Assembly: GCA_947500005.1 (NCBI GenBank)
Contig: CANMQJ010000008.1
Span: 62,001-126,000, forward strand
Direction: 5' to 3'
Length of the DNA stretch: 64,000 nucleotides
Origin: an uncultured Paracoccaceae bacterium
Lineage (GTDB): Bacteria; Pseudomonadota; Alphaproteobacteria; Rhodobacterales; Rhodobacteraceae
Every line of letters begins with the position of its first letter. Position 1 is the stretch's first letter. Below are positions 17,859-26,585 of this stretch, piece after piece. The notes under the pieces were generated by a model. The model did no database searches. It was not told the DNA's origin and was given only the letters and a program-made list of their open reading frames with translations. The position numbers and the translations under genes are program-made.

Positions 17859-18632
17859 ATGATCGACTGGGACGACGCTTTCGACAACTCCAGCTATGTG
17901 GCGGGCTCGGATGCGCTGCCGGGCCGGTGGGCCGGGCTTGCCGCCGCGCGGCGCAAGCAGGGCGGCGAAATCGACATCGTCTATGGCGACGGTGCGCGCA
18001 ATCGGTTCGACCTGTTCCGCCCCGAGGGCGAGGCGCGCGGGCTCGTCGTCTTCGTTCACGGTGGGTACTGGCAGAAGCTCGACAAGAGCTTCTGGTCGCA
18101 TTTCGCCGACGGTCCCCTGGGTCAGGGCTGGGCGCTGGCGATCCCCAGTTACACGCTCGCGCCCGACGCGCGGCTGACGCAGATGGTGGCCGAGGTGACG
18201 GCCGCCGTGAACACGGCAGCCGATCTCGTTCCCGGTCCCGTCCGGCTGGTCGGCCATTCTGCGGGCGGGCATCTCGTTTCGCGGCTGGCCTGCGCGGACA
18301 GCACCGTGACCGCGCGGTTGGAAAAGGTGGTTTCGGTCAGTGGCATCCATGACCTTCGCCCCCTGCTGGAAACCAAGATGAACGAGGCGCTGCATCTCGA
18401 CGCAGAGGAGGCCGAGGCGCAAAGCCCTGCGCTGCATCGCCCGCGCGAGGGTGTGGCCCTGCATTTCTGGTGCGGGGCGATCGAGCGGCCGGAACTGGTG
18501 CGTCAGACCCGCCTGATCTCCGAGGCGTGGGACGCGCCCAATACCTACGATCCCGGACATGACCATTTCTCGGTGATCGGGGAACTGGGCCGCCCTGGCT
18601 CGGCCCTGCTCGCCGAACTGCTGAAGGATTGA
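17859..18632 (+). CDS. alpha/beta hydrolase, probable arylformamidase (N-formylkynurenine hydrolase)
   Basis: A 257-residue alpha/beta hydrolase. The HGGYWQ oxyanion motif and the nucleophile elbow GHSAGGH are intact; candidate Asp and His lie near the C-terminus (DHFSVIGEL). This resembles the AFMID-like formamidases that hydrolyse N-formylkynurenine to kynurenine. The assignment depends mainly on the next gene, tryptophan 2,3-dioxygenase, which starts 4 nt after its stop and makes N-formylkynurenine. A GGGAG ribosome-binding site precedes the ATG. It could also be a related carboxylesterase. Confidence 0.8.
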   Translation: MIDWDDAFDNSSYVAGSDALPGRWAGLAAARRKQGGEIDIVYGDGARNRFDLFRPEGEARGLVVFVHGGYWQKLDKSFWSHFADGPLGQGWALAIPSYTLAPDARLTQMVAEVTAAVNTAADLVPGPVRLVGHSAGGHLVSRLACADSTVTARLEKVVSVSGIHDLRPLLETKMNEALHLDAEEAEAQSPALHRPREGVALHFWCGAIERPELVRQTRLISEAWDAPNTYDPGHDHFSVIGELGRPGSALLAELLKD

Positions 18633-18636
18633 TGCG

Positions 18637-19482
18637 ATGAGCGACGACAAGAGCGGCGCCTACGATCCTGGCACCGAGGGCGCCAAGATGTCCTATGCCA
18701 GTGACATGAGCTATGGCGATTACCTCCACATGGACCAGATTCTGGCCTCGCATCATCCGCTTTCGGACGCGCATGACGAGATGCTGTTCATCATCCAGCA
18801 CCAGACCAGCGAGCTCTGGATGCGGCTGGTGCTGCACGAACTTGCGGCGGCGCGCGAGACGCTGAAGAGCGACGACTTCCGTCCCGCCTTCAAGATGCTG
18901 ACACGAGTGGCCCGGATTTTCGACCAGTTGAACTCGGCCTGGGACGTGCTGCGCACGATGACGCCCAGCGACTACACGACTTTTCGCGAAACGCTCGGCA
19001 GTTCCTCGGGCTTCCAATCGCACCAGTACCGGCTGATCGAATACATGCTGGGCAATCGCAATACCGCGATGATGAAGGTGCATGAGCATCGTCCCGAACT
19101 GCACGCCATGCTGCAGGCCGAACTGGAGCGCCCTTCACTTTATCATGTAGCCCTGAACGCACTGGCCACCAAGACCGGGGCGTTCTTCCCCGAGGGCACC
19201 TATCGCCGCGAAGCGCCGCATCAGCCCGTGCAGGAGGTTCAGGATGCCTGGGCAGAGGTGTACCGCGCACCCCGACAGTACTGGGACCTGTACGAGTTGG
19301 CCGAGAAACTCGTCGATCTCGAGGATTACTTCCGTCGCTGGCGCTTCAATCACGTCACCACGGTCGAACGCGTGATCGGTTTCAAGCGCGGCACGGGCGG
19401 CACCAGCGGCGTGCAATACCTGCGCCGCATGCTCGAGGTCGAACTCTTCCCCGAGCTCTGGCATCTGCGCGGCCAACTCTGA
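18637..19482 (+). CDS. kynA: tryptophan 2,3-dioxygenase
   Basis: A 281-residue heme enzyme that opens the indole ring of L-tryptophan with O2 to give N-formylkynurenine. Family signatures are nearly complete: [53 protein letters not shown], the heme-ligand region [16 protein letters not shown] and [16 protein letters not shown]. The length fits bacterial KynA. It forms a two-gene operon with the upstream formamidase. Kynureninase, needed to reach anthranilate, is not in the window. Confidence 0.97.
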   Translation: MSDDKSGAYDPGTEGAKMSYASDMSYGDYLHMDQILASHHPLSDAHDEMLFIIQHQTSELWMRLVLHELAAARETLKSDDFRPAFKMLTRVARIFDQLNSAWDVLRTMTPSDYTTFRETLGSSSGFQSHQYRLIEYMLGNRNTAMMKVHEHRPELHAMLQAELERPSLYHVALNALATKTGAFFPEGTYRREAPHQPVQEVQDAWAEVYRAPRQYWDLYELAEKLVDLEDYFRRWRFNHVTTVERVIGFKRGTGGTSGVQYLRRMLEVELFPELWHLRGQL

Positions 19483-19608
19483 TCACGTGCTTCGGCCTCA
19501 CCGTACGGCAGGGCGATTTTCGCTCTGCCGGTGCATGGACGAGGCGCGAATGCTGGTCTAACGTCCCTCGCAATGGATGAAACCTGATCCACAGGTGCGA
19601 GGAAGAGA

Positions 19609-20490
19609 ATGCAATTTCACAGCCCAGCCACATTCGTCGAGGCGGCCGCCCTGGCCGCCGAGGCGCAAGGGGTCACGCGGTTCCTGGCCGGGGGAACCGA
19701 CGTTCTGGTTCAACTCCGTTCGGACATGGTCACGCCCGACACGCTGATCGACATCAAGAAGATCGGCGGCGTTCGCGACATCAAGCTCAACGATGACGGC
19801 AGCTGGACGCTCGGCGTCGCGGTCAGCGGGGCCGAGATGAACGAACATGGCCCCCTCAGGGCCGCGTGGCCGGGCCTGTGCGAGGCGATGGACCTGATCG
19901 GCTCCACCCAGATCCAGGGACGAGCGACCTTGGCTGGCAACCTCTGCAACGGGTCGCCTGCCGCGGATTCCGTCCCCGCGATGGTCGCCGCCTGCGTTAC
20001 CGCGACGATTACCGGCCCGCAGGGTGAGCGTACCGTCGCCGTCGAGTCGATTCCGACCGGACCGGGCCTGACCTCGCTCGAAAAGGGAGAGCTGATCTCG
20101 GCCCTGCACATTCCCGCACGCGGCGAAAATGCGGGAGATGCCTATCTGCGCTTCATCCCGCGCACCGAGATGGATATCGCCGTGGTCGGCGCGGCGGTGA
20201 ACCTTCGCCTTGATGGCGATACCATCACCGAGGCGCGCGTCGCGCTTGGCGCCGTTGCCCCCACCGTGCGGCTGGTGCCCGAGGCTGCCGAGGCGCTGAT
20301 CGGCTCCACCTTGGACGACGGGGCCCTTGAGAAGCTGGTCGCCGCCTGTTCAGCGGCCTGTTCGCCAATCGACGACAAGCGCGGCACGATCGCCTTCCGA
20401 ACCGAGGTGGCGGGCGTGATGGCGAAACGCGCCGCCCGTATCGCCTATGCCCGCGCCAAGGGCGAGACAATCGAAGGACATCACGGATGA
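19609..20490 (+). CDS. molybdenum hydroxylase, FAD-binding medium subunit (CoxM/XdhB family)
   Basis: A 293-residue FAD subunit of a xanthine-oxidase-family molybdenum hydroxylase. The two FAD motifs are FLAGGTDVLVQLRSD near residue 25 and GSTQIQGRATLAGNLCNGSPAADS near residue 100. It overlaps the iron-sulfur subunit by 4 nt (ATGA). The order medium-small-large matches CoxMSL-type operons. It starts 126 nt downstream of kynA on the same strand, so read-through from the tryptophan genes is possible. It passes electrons from the 2Fe-2S subunit to the terminal acceptor. Confidence 0.92.
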   Translation: MQFHSPATFVEAAALAAEAQGVTRFLAGGTDVLVQLRSDMVTPDTLIDIKKIGGVRDIKLNDDGSWTLGVAVSGAEMNEHGPLRAAWPGLCEAMDLIGSTQIQGRATLAGNLCNGSPAADSVPAMVAACVTATITGPQGERTVAVESIPTGPGLTSLEKGELISALHIPARGENAGDAYLRFIPRTEMDIAVVGAAVNLRLDGDTITEARVALGAVAPTVRLVPEAAEALIGSTLDDGALEKLVAACSAACSPIDDKRGTIAFRTEVAGVMAKRAARIAYARAKGETIEGHHG

Positions 20491-20966
20491 GCAAGATCCA
20501 CGTCACAACCACCGTCAACGGCGACGAGATGGAATTTCTCTGCGACCCACGCGAGACACTTCTGGACGTGTTGCGGGACCGACTGAACCTTACGGGCGCC
20601 AAGGAAGGCTGCGGCACCGGCGATTGCGGGGCCTGCTCGGTCACGATGAACGGACGCCTCGTGTGCTCCTGCCTCGTACTGGGGGCCGAGGCCGAGGGCG
20701 CCGAGATCGCAACCGTCGAGGGGATCGCCCAGGGCGACCGCCTGCACCCGCTGCAACGCAAGTTCATCGAACATGCCGCCCTGCAATGCGGGATTTGCAC
20801 GCCCGGCATCCTGGTCGCCGCAAAGGCGCTGCTCGAAAAACATCCCGACCCGACCGAGGAGCAGGTGCGGTTCTGGCTGGCGGGCAATCTCTGCCGTTGC
20901 ACCGGTTACGACAAGATCATTCGCGCCGTGATGGACGCGGCCGCTGAAATGAGGGAGGCCGCCTGA
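20487..20966 (+). CDS. molybdenum hydroxylase, 2Fe-2S small subunit (CoxS family)
   Basis: A 159-residue iron-sulfur subunit with all eight cysteines. The plant-type cluster is in EGCGTGDCGACSV with a later Cys in RLVCSC; the second, alpha-helical cluster is in LQCGICTPG and NLCRCTGY. It carries electrons from the molybdenum centre to the FAD subunit. Both ends are coupled to neighbours: ATGA with the FAD subunit, TGATG with the large subunit. The short N-terminus without a Tat signal indicates a cytoplasmic enzyme. Confidence 0.95.
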   Translation: MSKIHVTTTVNGDEMEFLCDPRETLLDVLRDRLNLTGAKEGCGTGDCGACSVTMNGRLVCSCLVLGAEAEGAEIATVEGIAQGDRLHPLQRKFIEHAALQCGICTPGILVAAKALLEKHPDPTEEQVRFWLAGNLCRCTGYDKIIRAVMDAAAEMREAA

Positions 20967-23221
20967 TGGCACTCGACGATCGCAAGAGCCAGTTCCTTTA
21001 TGTCGGAACCACCCCCGACCGCCCCGATGGTCTCGACAAGGTCACCGGCCGCGCCAAGTTCGGCGCGGACGCCTACGCGCCTGGAATGCTGCATGGGGCG
21101 ATCCTGCGCTCTCCGCACGCCCATGCCCGCATCAAGCGTATCGACACCTCGCGCGCCGAAGCGCTCAAGGACGTCAAGGCCATCGTCACGCGGGCGGATT
21201 TCGCGGACGTGCCGTTTGCCCCGGGGCTTGAGGGCGAGTTCTGGAACGTTCTGGAAAACGTCATGGCGGGCGATACCGCGCTCTATGACGGTCACGCCAT
21301 CGCGGCTGTGGCGGCGACGTCGGCGCTGGCCGCGCGCGATGCGCTCAAGCTGATCGATGTGCGATACGAGGAGCTTCCTCACGTCACCGACGTGGACGAA
21401 GCCATGAAAGAGGGCGCGCCGGTCATCCGCGAGGGCGCTGCCGACTATTCCGTTCCCGAAGGCATGCATCCCAATGTCGTGCGCTATCACGAAAGCGGAC
21501 ACGGCGATGTCGAGGCCGGATTTGCCGAAGCCGATCTGGTGATCGAGGATCATTTCGTCACCGAGGCCACGCATCAGGGTTATATCGAACCGCATGCCTG
21601 CCTTGCCACGCTGGGCGGCGATGGCAAGGGCGAGCTGTGGTGCTGCACGCAAGGGCACTGGATCGTGCAGAAGACCTGCGCGGCGCTTCTGGGCATCGAG
21701 ACCTCGCAATTGCGCGTGACGGCGTCCGAGATCGGCGGCGGGTTCGGCGGCAAGACCACCGTCTTCATCGAGCCCGTGGCGCTCGCGCTCTCGCGCAAGG
21801 CGAACCGGCCTGTCAAGATCGTGATGAGCCGCAATGAGGTGTTCCGTGCCACCGGGCCCACCGCCTCGGCCTCGATGGACGTCAAGATCGGCATGAAGAA
21901 GGACGGGACCATCACGGCCGCCGAGGGTGTGTTCCGCCTGCAGGGCGGCGCCTTCCCGGGTGCGCCCGGGGACATGACGGCGATGTGCGCCTTTGCGCCC
22001 TACAACCTGACCAATGTGCGGCAGGTTGGGTATGACGTGATGACCAACCGCCCGAAACAGGCGGCCTATCGCGCGCCTGGCTCGCCCATGGCGGCCTTTG
22101 CGACCGAGTCGGTGATCGACGAGCTGTGCAAGCAACTGGGCCTCGACCCAATCGAGGTGCGGCTCAAGAACGCCTCGCACGAAGGAACCAAGGCCAGCTA
22201 CGGTCCGCGCTTCGAGCGGATCGGGCTGGTGGAGACGCTGGAGGCCGCCAAGGCGCATCCGCATTACTCCGCCCCGCTGAAACCGGGGCAGGGGCGTGGT
22301 ATCTCCTGCGGGTTCTGGTTCAACCATGGCGGCGAGACATCCGTTTCGCTGTCGCTGTCCGAGGACGGGACGGTTCAGCTGGCCGTGGGCACGCCGGACA
22401 TTGGCGGATCGCGCGCCTCGATGGCGCTGATGGCGGCCGAAGTGCTTGGTGTTCCTTATGAAAACATCCGGGTCACCATCGCCGATACAGCGACACTGGG
22501 CTACAACGACGTTAGCCATGGTAGCCGCGTCACCTATGCCTCGGGCCTGGCCACGATCAAGGCGGCCGAGGATGCGGTGCAGCGTCTGTGCGCCCGTGCG
22601 GCGGCCAAATGGGGCATCCCCGAGGACGCTGTGAAGTGGGAAAATGGGTGCGCCGTGCCGTCGGGACCCAATGCGGGCGAATTCGATCCGCTCCCCCTGG
22701 CTGAAATCACGGCCACCATGGGGCAGACCGGCGGTCCGATCTCGGGGCATTACGAGGCGACGCCCGAAGGGGCCGGGGTGTCCTTTGCCACGCATATCGT
22801 CGATGCCGAGGTCGACCGCGAGACCGGAAAGACCAAGGTGGTGCGCTACACGGTCGTGCAGGATGCCGGCAAGGCGATCCATCCAACCTATGTCGAGGGC
22901 CAGTTCCAGGGCGGTGCGGCGCAGGGCATCGGCTGGGCACTGAACGAGGAATACATCTATAACGATTCGGGGCGGTTGGAAAATCCGCTGTTCCTCGACT
23001 ATCGCATCCCGGTGGCGAGCGACCTGCCGATGATCGACACGGTGATCGTGGAGGTGCCCAATCCCGGCCATCCCTACGGCGTGCGCGGCGTGGGCGAAAC
23101 CTCGATCTGCCCGCCGCTCGCGGCCATCGCCAACGCGGTCTCGGCCGCCGCCGAGGTGCGGATGCGGCGGCTTCCGATGTCGCCGCCGCGCGTGCTTTCC
23201 GCCCTGAAATCAGATGGTTGA
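20966..23221 (+). CDS. molybdenum hydroxylase, molybdopterin-binding large subunit (xanthine dehydrogenase family)
   Basis: A 751-residue catalytic subunit. Motifs include the N-terminal PDGLDKVTGRAKFGADA, the active-site neighbourhood IGGGFGGKT, the loop QAAYRAPGSPMAAF and the C-terminal GVRGVGETS with the proposed catalytic Glu. The loop lacks the Cys of form I CO dehydrogenases (AYRCSFR), so CO oxidation is unlikely. The enzyme should hydroxylate a carbon next to nitrogen or an aldehyde, or act on an aryl-CoA. The substrate is unknown; the position behind kynA suggests a nitrogen heterocycle or an aromatic from tryptophan breakdown, which is inference only. It overlaps the MoaD-like gene by 8 nt. 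Confidence 0.92.
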   Translation: MALDDRKSQFLYVGTTPDRPDGLDKVTGRAKFGADAYAPGMLHGAILRSPHAHARIKRIDTSRAEALKDVKAIVTRADFADVPFAPGLEGEFWNVLENVMAGDTALYDGHAIAAVAATSALAARDALKLIDVRYEELPHVTDVDEAMKEGAPVIREGAADYSVPEGMHPNVVRYHESGHGDVEAGFAEADLVIEDHFVTEATHQGYIEPHACLATLGGDGKGELWCCTQGHWIVQKTCAALLGIETSQLRVTASEIGGGFGGKTTVFIEPVALALSRKANRPVKIVMSRNEVFRATGPTASASMDVKIGMKKDGTITAAEGVFRLQGGAFPGAPGDMTAMCAFAPYNLTNVRQVGYDVMTNRPKQAAYRAPGSPMAAFATESVIDELCKQLGLDPIEVRLKNASHEGTKASYGPRFERIGLVETLEAAKAHPHYSAPLKPGQGRGISCGFWFNHGGETSVSLSLSEDGTVQLAVGTPDIGGSRASMALMAAEVLGVPYENIRVTIADTATLGYNDVSHGSRVTYASGLATIKAAEDAVQRLCARAAAKWGIPEDAVKWENGCAVPSGPNAGEFDPLPLAEITATMGQTGGPISGHYEATPEGAGVSFATHIVDAEVDRETGKTKVVRYTVVQDAGKAIHPTYVEGQFQGGAAQGIGWALNEEYIYNDSGRLENPLFLDYRIPVASDLPMIDTVIVEVPNPGHPYGVRGVGETSICPPLAAIANAVSAAAEVRMRRLPMSPPRVLSALKSDG

Positions 23222-23459
23222 GGTGCATCTCTGGTCCGCGCTACGCCGCTTTGCCGACGGGCGCGAAACGGTGGAGGTCGAGGCCTCCACCGTGGGCCAG
23301 ATGCTCGATGCGCTCAAACGCGACTATCCGGGGCTGGCCGCGCCGATCGACGCGGGCGTGTCGGTTTCGGTGGATGGACGCATCATTGCGTCGGATCTGA
23401 CCGAACCGGTGGCGCCGGAGAGCGAGGTCTACCTGATGCAGCGGTTGCGGGGCGGGTGA
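23214..23459 (+). CDS. MoaD/ThiS-family sulfur-carrier-like protein
   Basis: An 81-residue ubiquitin-fold protein ending in Arg-Gly-Gly. The C-terminal Gly-Gly is the residue pair that is thiocarboxylated in MoaD, which donates sulfur to molybdopterin. The start overlaps the large molybdenum subunit by 8 nt, so it is made together with that enzyme. A dedicated cofactor-sulfur carrier for this hydroxylase is likely; a general MoaD paralogue or another sulfur carrier is also possible. Confidence 0.85.
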   Translation: MVEVHLWSALRRFADGRETVEVEASTVGQMLDALKRDYPGLAAPIDAGVSVSVDGRIIASDLTEPVAPESEVYLMQRLRGG

Positions 23460-23472
23460 GCGCAAGCGCTTG

Positions 23473-23859
23473 ATGTCAAAGGATATCGACCATTTCGAAC
23501 AGGTGGCACGCGACACGGTCGAGGCGCTGCCCGAAGCGTTCCGCGCCCCGGCGCGGGCCGTGCTGCTGCGCGTCGCGGAATGGCCCGAACCGGCGATGCT
23601 GCAGGAGCTGGAAATCCATGATCCCCTTGATTTGACAGGGCTTTACGAGGGGATCCCCATGACCGAGAAATCGGTCTTCGACATGGCCCCGCCGCCCGAC
23701 ATGGTCTGGATTTTTCGCCAGCCGATCCTGGCGGAGTGGCGTGACCGCGGCGATATCGAGCTCGACGACCTGATCGCCCATGTCGTCATTCATGAATTCG
23801 CGCATCATTTCGGTTGGTCCGACGACGATATCGCCATGATCGACGAATGGTGGACCTGA
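23473..23859 (+). CDS. small zincin-like metallopeptidase family protein
   Basis: A 128-residue protein with a zinc-peptidase motif His107-Glu108-x-x-His111 (HEFAHHFGWSDDDI) near its C-terminus, matching the small 'metallopeptidase family' proteins (PF06262 type). The ATG at 23473 is preceded by an in-frame TTG; ATG was preferred. It is 13 nt after the MoaD-like gene on the same strand and may be in the operon, but the family is found in many unrelated contexts, so a link to the molybdenum enzyme is unproven. No signal peptide is seen. Confidence 0.85.
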   Translation: MSKDIDHFEQVARDTVEALPEAFRAPARAVLLRVAEWPEPAMLQELEIHDPLDLTGLYEGIPMTEKSVFDMAPPPDMVWIFRQPILAEWRDRGDIELDDLIAHVVIHEFAHHFGWSDDDIAMIDEWWT

Positions 23860-23876
23860 CCCGTCGAAATCGACGT

Positions 23877-23925
23877 TTGTGCCGTTTTGTACAAGGTTTT
23901 CGGAGGTGTTGTGCCGTTTTGTACA
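23877..23925 (+). repeat. two 17-bp direct repeats with a 32-bp period
   Basis: The 17-mer TTGTGCCGTTTTGTACA occurs exactly at 23877-23893 and again at 23909-23925. The period of 32 bp is about three helical turns, so both copies face the same side of DNA. They begin 17 nt after the metallopeptidase stop and precede the possible tiny gene at 24073, so paired protein-binding sites are plausible. Confidence 0.6.
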
Positions 23926-24072
23926 TCGGTTCCGCAGGTCGTCGGGCCAGTTGCGCAGCGTCGGTTGCCGCGCGGAGAAGGAAACCCGGAGGCGAGGGCC
24001 AGGGTTTCTTCGCGAAAAGGTAAGTATCATATAGACATTACGCCTCCCATAGGTTGTACTGGAGGTACCCCC

Positions 24073-24138
24073 GTGACTTTGTTTTTCCCGAAGAAGCAAG
24101 TTCGGGTTCGCGGGAAAACCCGCTTGCCACTCGACTAA
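24073..24138 (+). CDS. possible 21-residue small protein or leader peptide
   Basis: A GTG-started 21-codon frame (TLFFPKKQVRVRGKTRLPLD after the start) is preceded by GGAGG with a 7-nt spacer and ends in TAA inside the stem of a rho-independent terminator. The peptide is strongly basic (seven Lys/Arg in 21). The frame itself contains an inverted repeat, TTTTCCCG (24083-24090) with CGGGAAAA (24111-24118), and an alternative pairing CCCGAA/TTCGGG. No regulated gene follows on this strand, so it looks like a short independent transcript. I do not recognise the peptide; it could equally be a small RNA with a chance frame. Confidence 0.4.
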   Translation: MTLFFPKKQVRVRGKTRLPLD

Positions 24139-24164
24139 GCCCGGCCGCGTGCCGGGCTTTTTTT
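24138..24164 (+). terminator. rho-independent terminator
   Basis: An 8-bp stem (AGCCCGGC / GCCGGGCT) with a 5-nt loop is followed directly by seven T residues on the plus strand. It begins at the last base of the tiny frame's TAA and ends any transcript from the 23.9-24.1 kb region. Confidence 0.88.
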
Positions 24165-24330
24165 GTAACGGAAGAGGCATCCCGGGACGCGGGATACGGT
24201 TCGCAGAACCGGCGGCCGTCCGATGAAACATGGGTATGGGCCGCTAAACGGAAACCGTTCGGCTGGTCGCGATGGGCCAAACGGATTGGCAGCGTGACCC
24301 GATCTGGATTCAGATCGCTTTCAAATGGTG

Positions 24331-24690
24331 TTACCTGGCGTTGGCCAGCAGGTAGGTCCTGATGGCGTCTGCTGTCCAGGTCAGTTCGATGCTTCCGCCG
24401 GACCTCCAGACCGGGTTCAGCGTGAAGATCCATCCGGCCACGCCCTCCACGACGCCCTCGTCGAAGGTTACATGGATTCGGCGGTTGCCTTTGGCGCTCG
24501 TGTCCACACGGGTCACCGCGCCGATCCGCATGCCATTGGAGTCGTAGACGGGATCGCCAATGAACTCGGAATTCTGCGCGACGAAGCTCGGGTCGTTGTC
24601 GCCGCGCACGGCATTCTCGGTGAGGACCAGCGCATGCGATTGCGTGGTAAGAAATGCCAAAACGGCCGTGGTAGCCAAAATCGTTTTCAT
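24331..24690 (-). CDS. hypothetical secreted protein (PRC-barrel-like?)
   Basis: A 119-residue protein from MKTILATTAVLAFLTTQSHA, a clear Sec signal peptide with an Ala-type cleavage site around residue 20; a GGAAC box lies upstream of this ATG. The frame stays open 29 codons further upstream, but the signal peptide marks the start. The mature part (GDPVYDSNGMRIGAVTRVD, then a conserved-looking WIFTLNPVW and a C-terminal helix) resembles the DSxGxxIGxV pattern of PRC-barrel domains. The function is unknown. It stands alone, with the next gene on either side more than 170 nt away. Confidence 0.7.
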   Translation of the reverse strand: MKTILATTAVLAFLTTQSHALVLTENAVRGDNDPSFVAQNSEFIGDPVYDSNGMRIGAVTRVDTSAKGNRRIHVTFDEGVVEGVAGWIFTLNPVWRSGGSIELTWTADAIRTYLLANAR

Positions 24691-24994
24691 GGGTTTGTTC
24701 CTTGTGGGACGATGGTCGAAAACCACCCTTGCCACAGCAAGAGGTTCGATCATCGCACGCGCGCCGATTCTACTCAAGATTGTTGATGGCTAATGGGTGG
24801 CAACTTTAGTTTGGTCAGGTGCACCGATTGAGCACATCAACGTCCGGCAAAAACGGACCGTTATGAGAACGTCTTGGCGCGGAGCTGGATGGAAGCGGTC
24901 TTCAGATAGACGATATCGGCCTGCAACTATCGCCGCGGCCGCATAGTTGAAACTTGTCGGCTCAAGAGCAGGCGGCTGAAGACATTTTGGAAGA
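24691..24994. other. 304-nt intergenic stretch without a recognised gene
   Basis: This lies between the secreted hypothetical protein and tRNA-Thr. Its left part must carry the promoter of the hypothetical protein. I see no supported frame, RNA gene or repeat in it. Base composition is lower in G+C than the flanks. Confidence 0.5.
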
Positions 24995-25069
<75 letters not shown>

Positions 25070-25153
25070 ATCGTGGGCGGGTGATTAGACTCAAACGATT
25101 CCGCGCGCAAGGGCTATCTGGACCCTTTTTTGACCCTCCTGTAGAGAAAGAAC

Positions 25154-25309
25154 ATGGTAGAGCGGAAAGACCCGAAGAAGCCCGGAAAACCGGGAACGAC
25201 GCGTGAGGATCGCCTCAAGGCGGCGCTGAAGGCGAACCTGGCCCGGCGCAAGGGGCAGGCACGTGCGCGGCAGGCGGCGGAACAGGATAACGAGAAGGAC
25301 GAGGGCTGA
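25154..25309 (+). CDS. small basic/charged conserved-type protein upstream of murA
   Basis: A 51-codon frame starting [14 protein letters not shown] and ending in a very acidic tail (EQDNEKDEG). It is rich in Lys, Arg, Ala and Gln and looks like a mostly helical, soluble, disordered-ended peptide. A GAGAAAG ribosome-binding site precedes the ATG, and the stop is 4 nt before the murA ATG, which indicates translational coupling. I recall small frames in this place upstream of murA in related Rhodobacteraceae, but I cannot assign a function. Confidence 0.7.
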   Translation: MVERKDPKKPGKPGTTREDRLKAALKANLARRKGQARARQAAEQDNEKDEG

Positions 25310-25313
25310 GCAG

Positions 25314-26585
25314 ATGGATTCGATTCTGGTGACGGGCAACGGCCCGCTGAACGGGCAGATCCCGATCGCGGGGGCCAAGAATGCCTGCCTTACGCTGATG
25401 CCGGCGACGCTGCTGAGCGACGAACCGCTGACGCTGACCAATGCACCGCGGCTGAGCGACATTCGCACCATGTCGGACCTGTTGCGGTCGCTGGGCGCGG
25501 AGGTGTCCTCGCTTCAGCACGGCAAGGTTCTGGCGATGTCGAGCCACGACCTGAGCAACCTGCGGGCCGATTACGACATCGTGCGCAAGATGCGCGCCTC
25601 GATCCTTGTCCTGGGGCCGCTGCTGGCGCGGGCGGGGCAGGCGGAGGTATCGCTGCCCGGCGGCTGTGCCATCGGCGCGCGGCCCGTCGACCTGCACCTG
25701 CGGGCGCTGGAGGCGCTGGGCGCCGAGATGGACCTGCGTGACGGCTATGTCCATGCCAAGGCACCGGCGGGCGGGCTCAGGGGCGGGGTGATCGACTTTC
25801 CGCTGGTCTCGGTGGGCGCGACCGAGAATGCGCTGATGGCGGCGACCCTGGCAAAGGGCACGACGGTGATCCGAAATGCCGCGCGCGAGCCCGAGATCGT
25901 CGATCTGGCGCGTTGTCTGCGCAAGATGGGCGCACAGATCGAGGGCGAAGGGGAGGCCGAGATCACGGTGGAGGGCGTCGACCGCCTGCACGGGGCCACC
26001 CACCAGGTGGTGACCGACCGGATCGAGCTGGGCACATACATGCTCGCCCCGGTGATCTGCGGAGGCGAGGTCGAGCTTCTGGGCGGCCAGATGGAACTGG
26101 TGCGCTCCTTCGTCGAGAAGCTCGACGAGGCGGGTGTCGAGGTGAGCGAGAGCGAGGCCGGCCTGAAGGTGCGCCGGCGCAACGGGCGGGTGCGGGCGGT
26201 GGACGTCGTGACCGAGCCCTTTCCCGGCTTTCCGACGGATTTGCAGGCGCAGATGATGGCGCTGATGTGCACGGCCGAGGGGACCTCGGTGCTCGAGGAG
26301 AAGATCTTCGAGAACCGGTTCATGCATGCGCCGGAACTGATGCGGATGGGCGCGAAGATCGATGTGCAGGGCGGCACCGCGCGGGTGACGGGCGTGGAGC
26401 GGCTGCGCGGCGCTCCGGTGATGGCGACGGATCTGCGGGCCTCCGTCTCGCTGATCCTGGCCGGGATGGCGGCCGAGGGCGAGACGCGGGTAAGCCGGGT
26501 CTATCACCTGGACCGCGGATATGAGAACGTGGTCGAGAAGCTGTCGGCGGTGGGGGCCAAGATCGAACGGATACACGACCAATGA
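25314..26585 (+). CDS. murA: UDP-N-acetylglucosamine 1-carboxyvinyltransferase
   Basis: A 423-residue enolpyruvyl transferase that adds PEP to UDP-GlcNAc, the first committed step of peptidoglycan synthesis, in the cytoplasm. The N-terminus [26 protein letters not shown] and the active-site loop with Cys118 ([14 protein letters not shown], the fosfomycin target position) are diagnostic. The frame is open upstream, but the family N-terminus starts here, 4 nt after a small gene's stop. The stop overlaps the DUF2948 start by 4 nt. Confidence 0.98.
   Translation: MDSILVTGNGPLNGQIPIAGAKNACLTLMPATLLSDEPLTLTNAPRLSDIRTMSDLLRSLGAEVSSLQHGKVLAMSSHDLSNLRADYDIVRKMRASILVLGPLLARAGQAEVSLPGGCAIGARPVDLHLRALEALGAEMDLRDGYVHAKAPAGGLRGGVIDFPLVSVGATENALMAATLAKGTTVIRNAAREPEIVDLARCLRKMGAQIEGEGEAEITVEGVDRLHGATHQVVTDRIELGTYMLAPVICGGEVELLGGQMELVRSFVEKLDEAGVEVSESEAGLKVRRRNGRVRAVDVVTEPFPGFPTDLQAQMMALMCTAEGTSVLEEKIFENRFMHAPELMRMGAKIDVQGGTARVTGVERLRGAPVMATDLRASVSLILAGMAAEGETRVSRVYHLDRGYENVVEKLSAVGAKIERIHDQ

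Noticed and set aside
20906..23071. A 721-codon open frame antisense to the molybdenum large subunit
   Set aside because: No domain motifs; the plus-strand frame is a full-length molybdopterin subunit coupled to its neighbours.
20966..23221. CO dehydrogenase large subunit (because of the medium-small-large gene order)
   Set aside because: The form I active-site loop AYRCSFR is absent; the loop here reads AYRAPGSP.
24073..24164. Transcription attenuator for a downstream operon
   Set aside because: The leader-like frame, alternative hairpins and terminator fit the pattern, but no plus-strand gene follows before the small gene at 25154, and the tRNA and secreted protein in between are on the other strand.
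24691..24994. Degenerate transposase remnant upstream of tRNA-Thr
   Set aside because: Translated fragments in all frames gave nothing I could match, and no inverted repeats or target duplications are visible.
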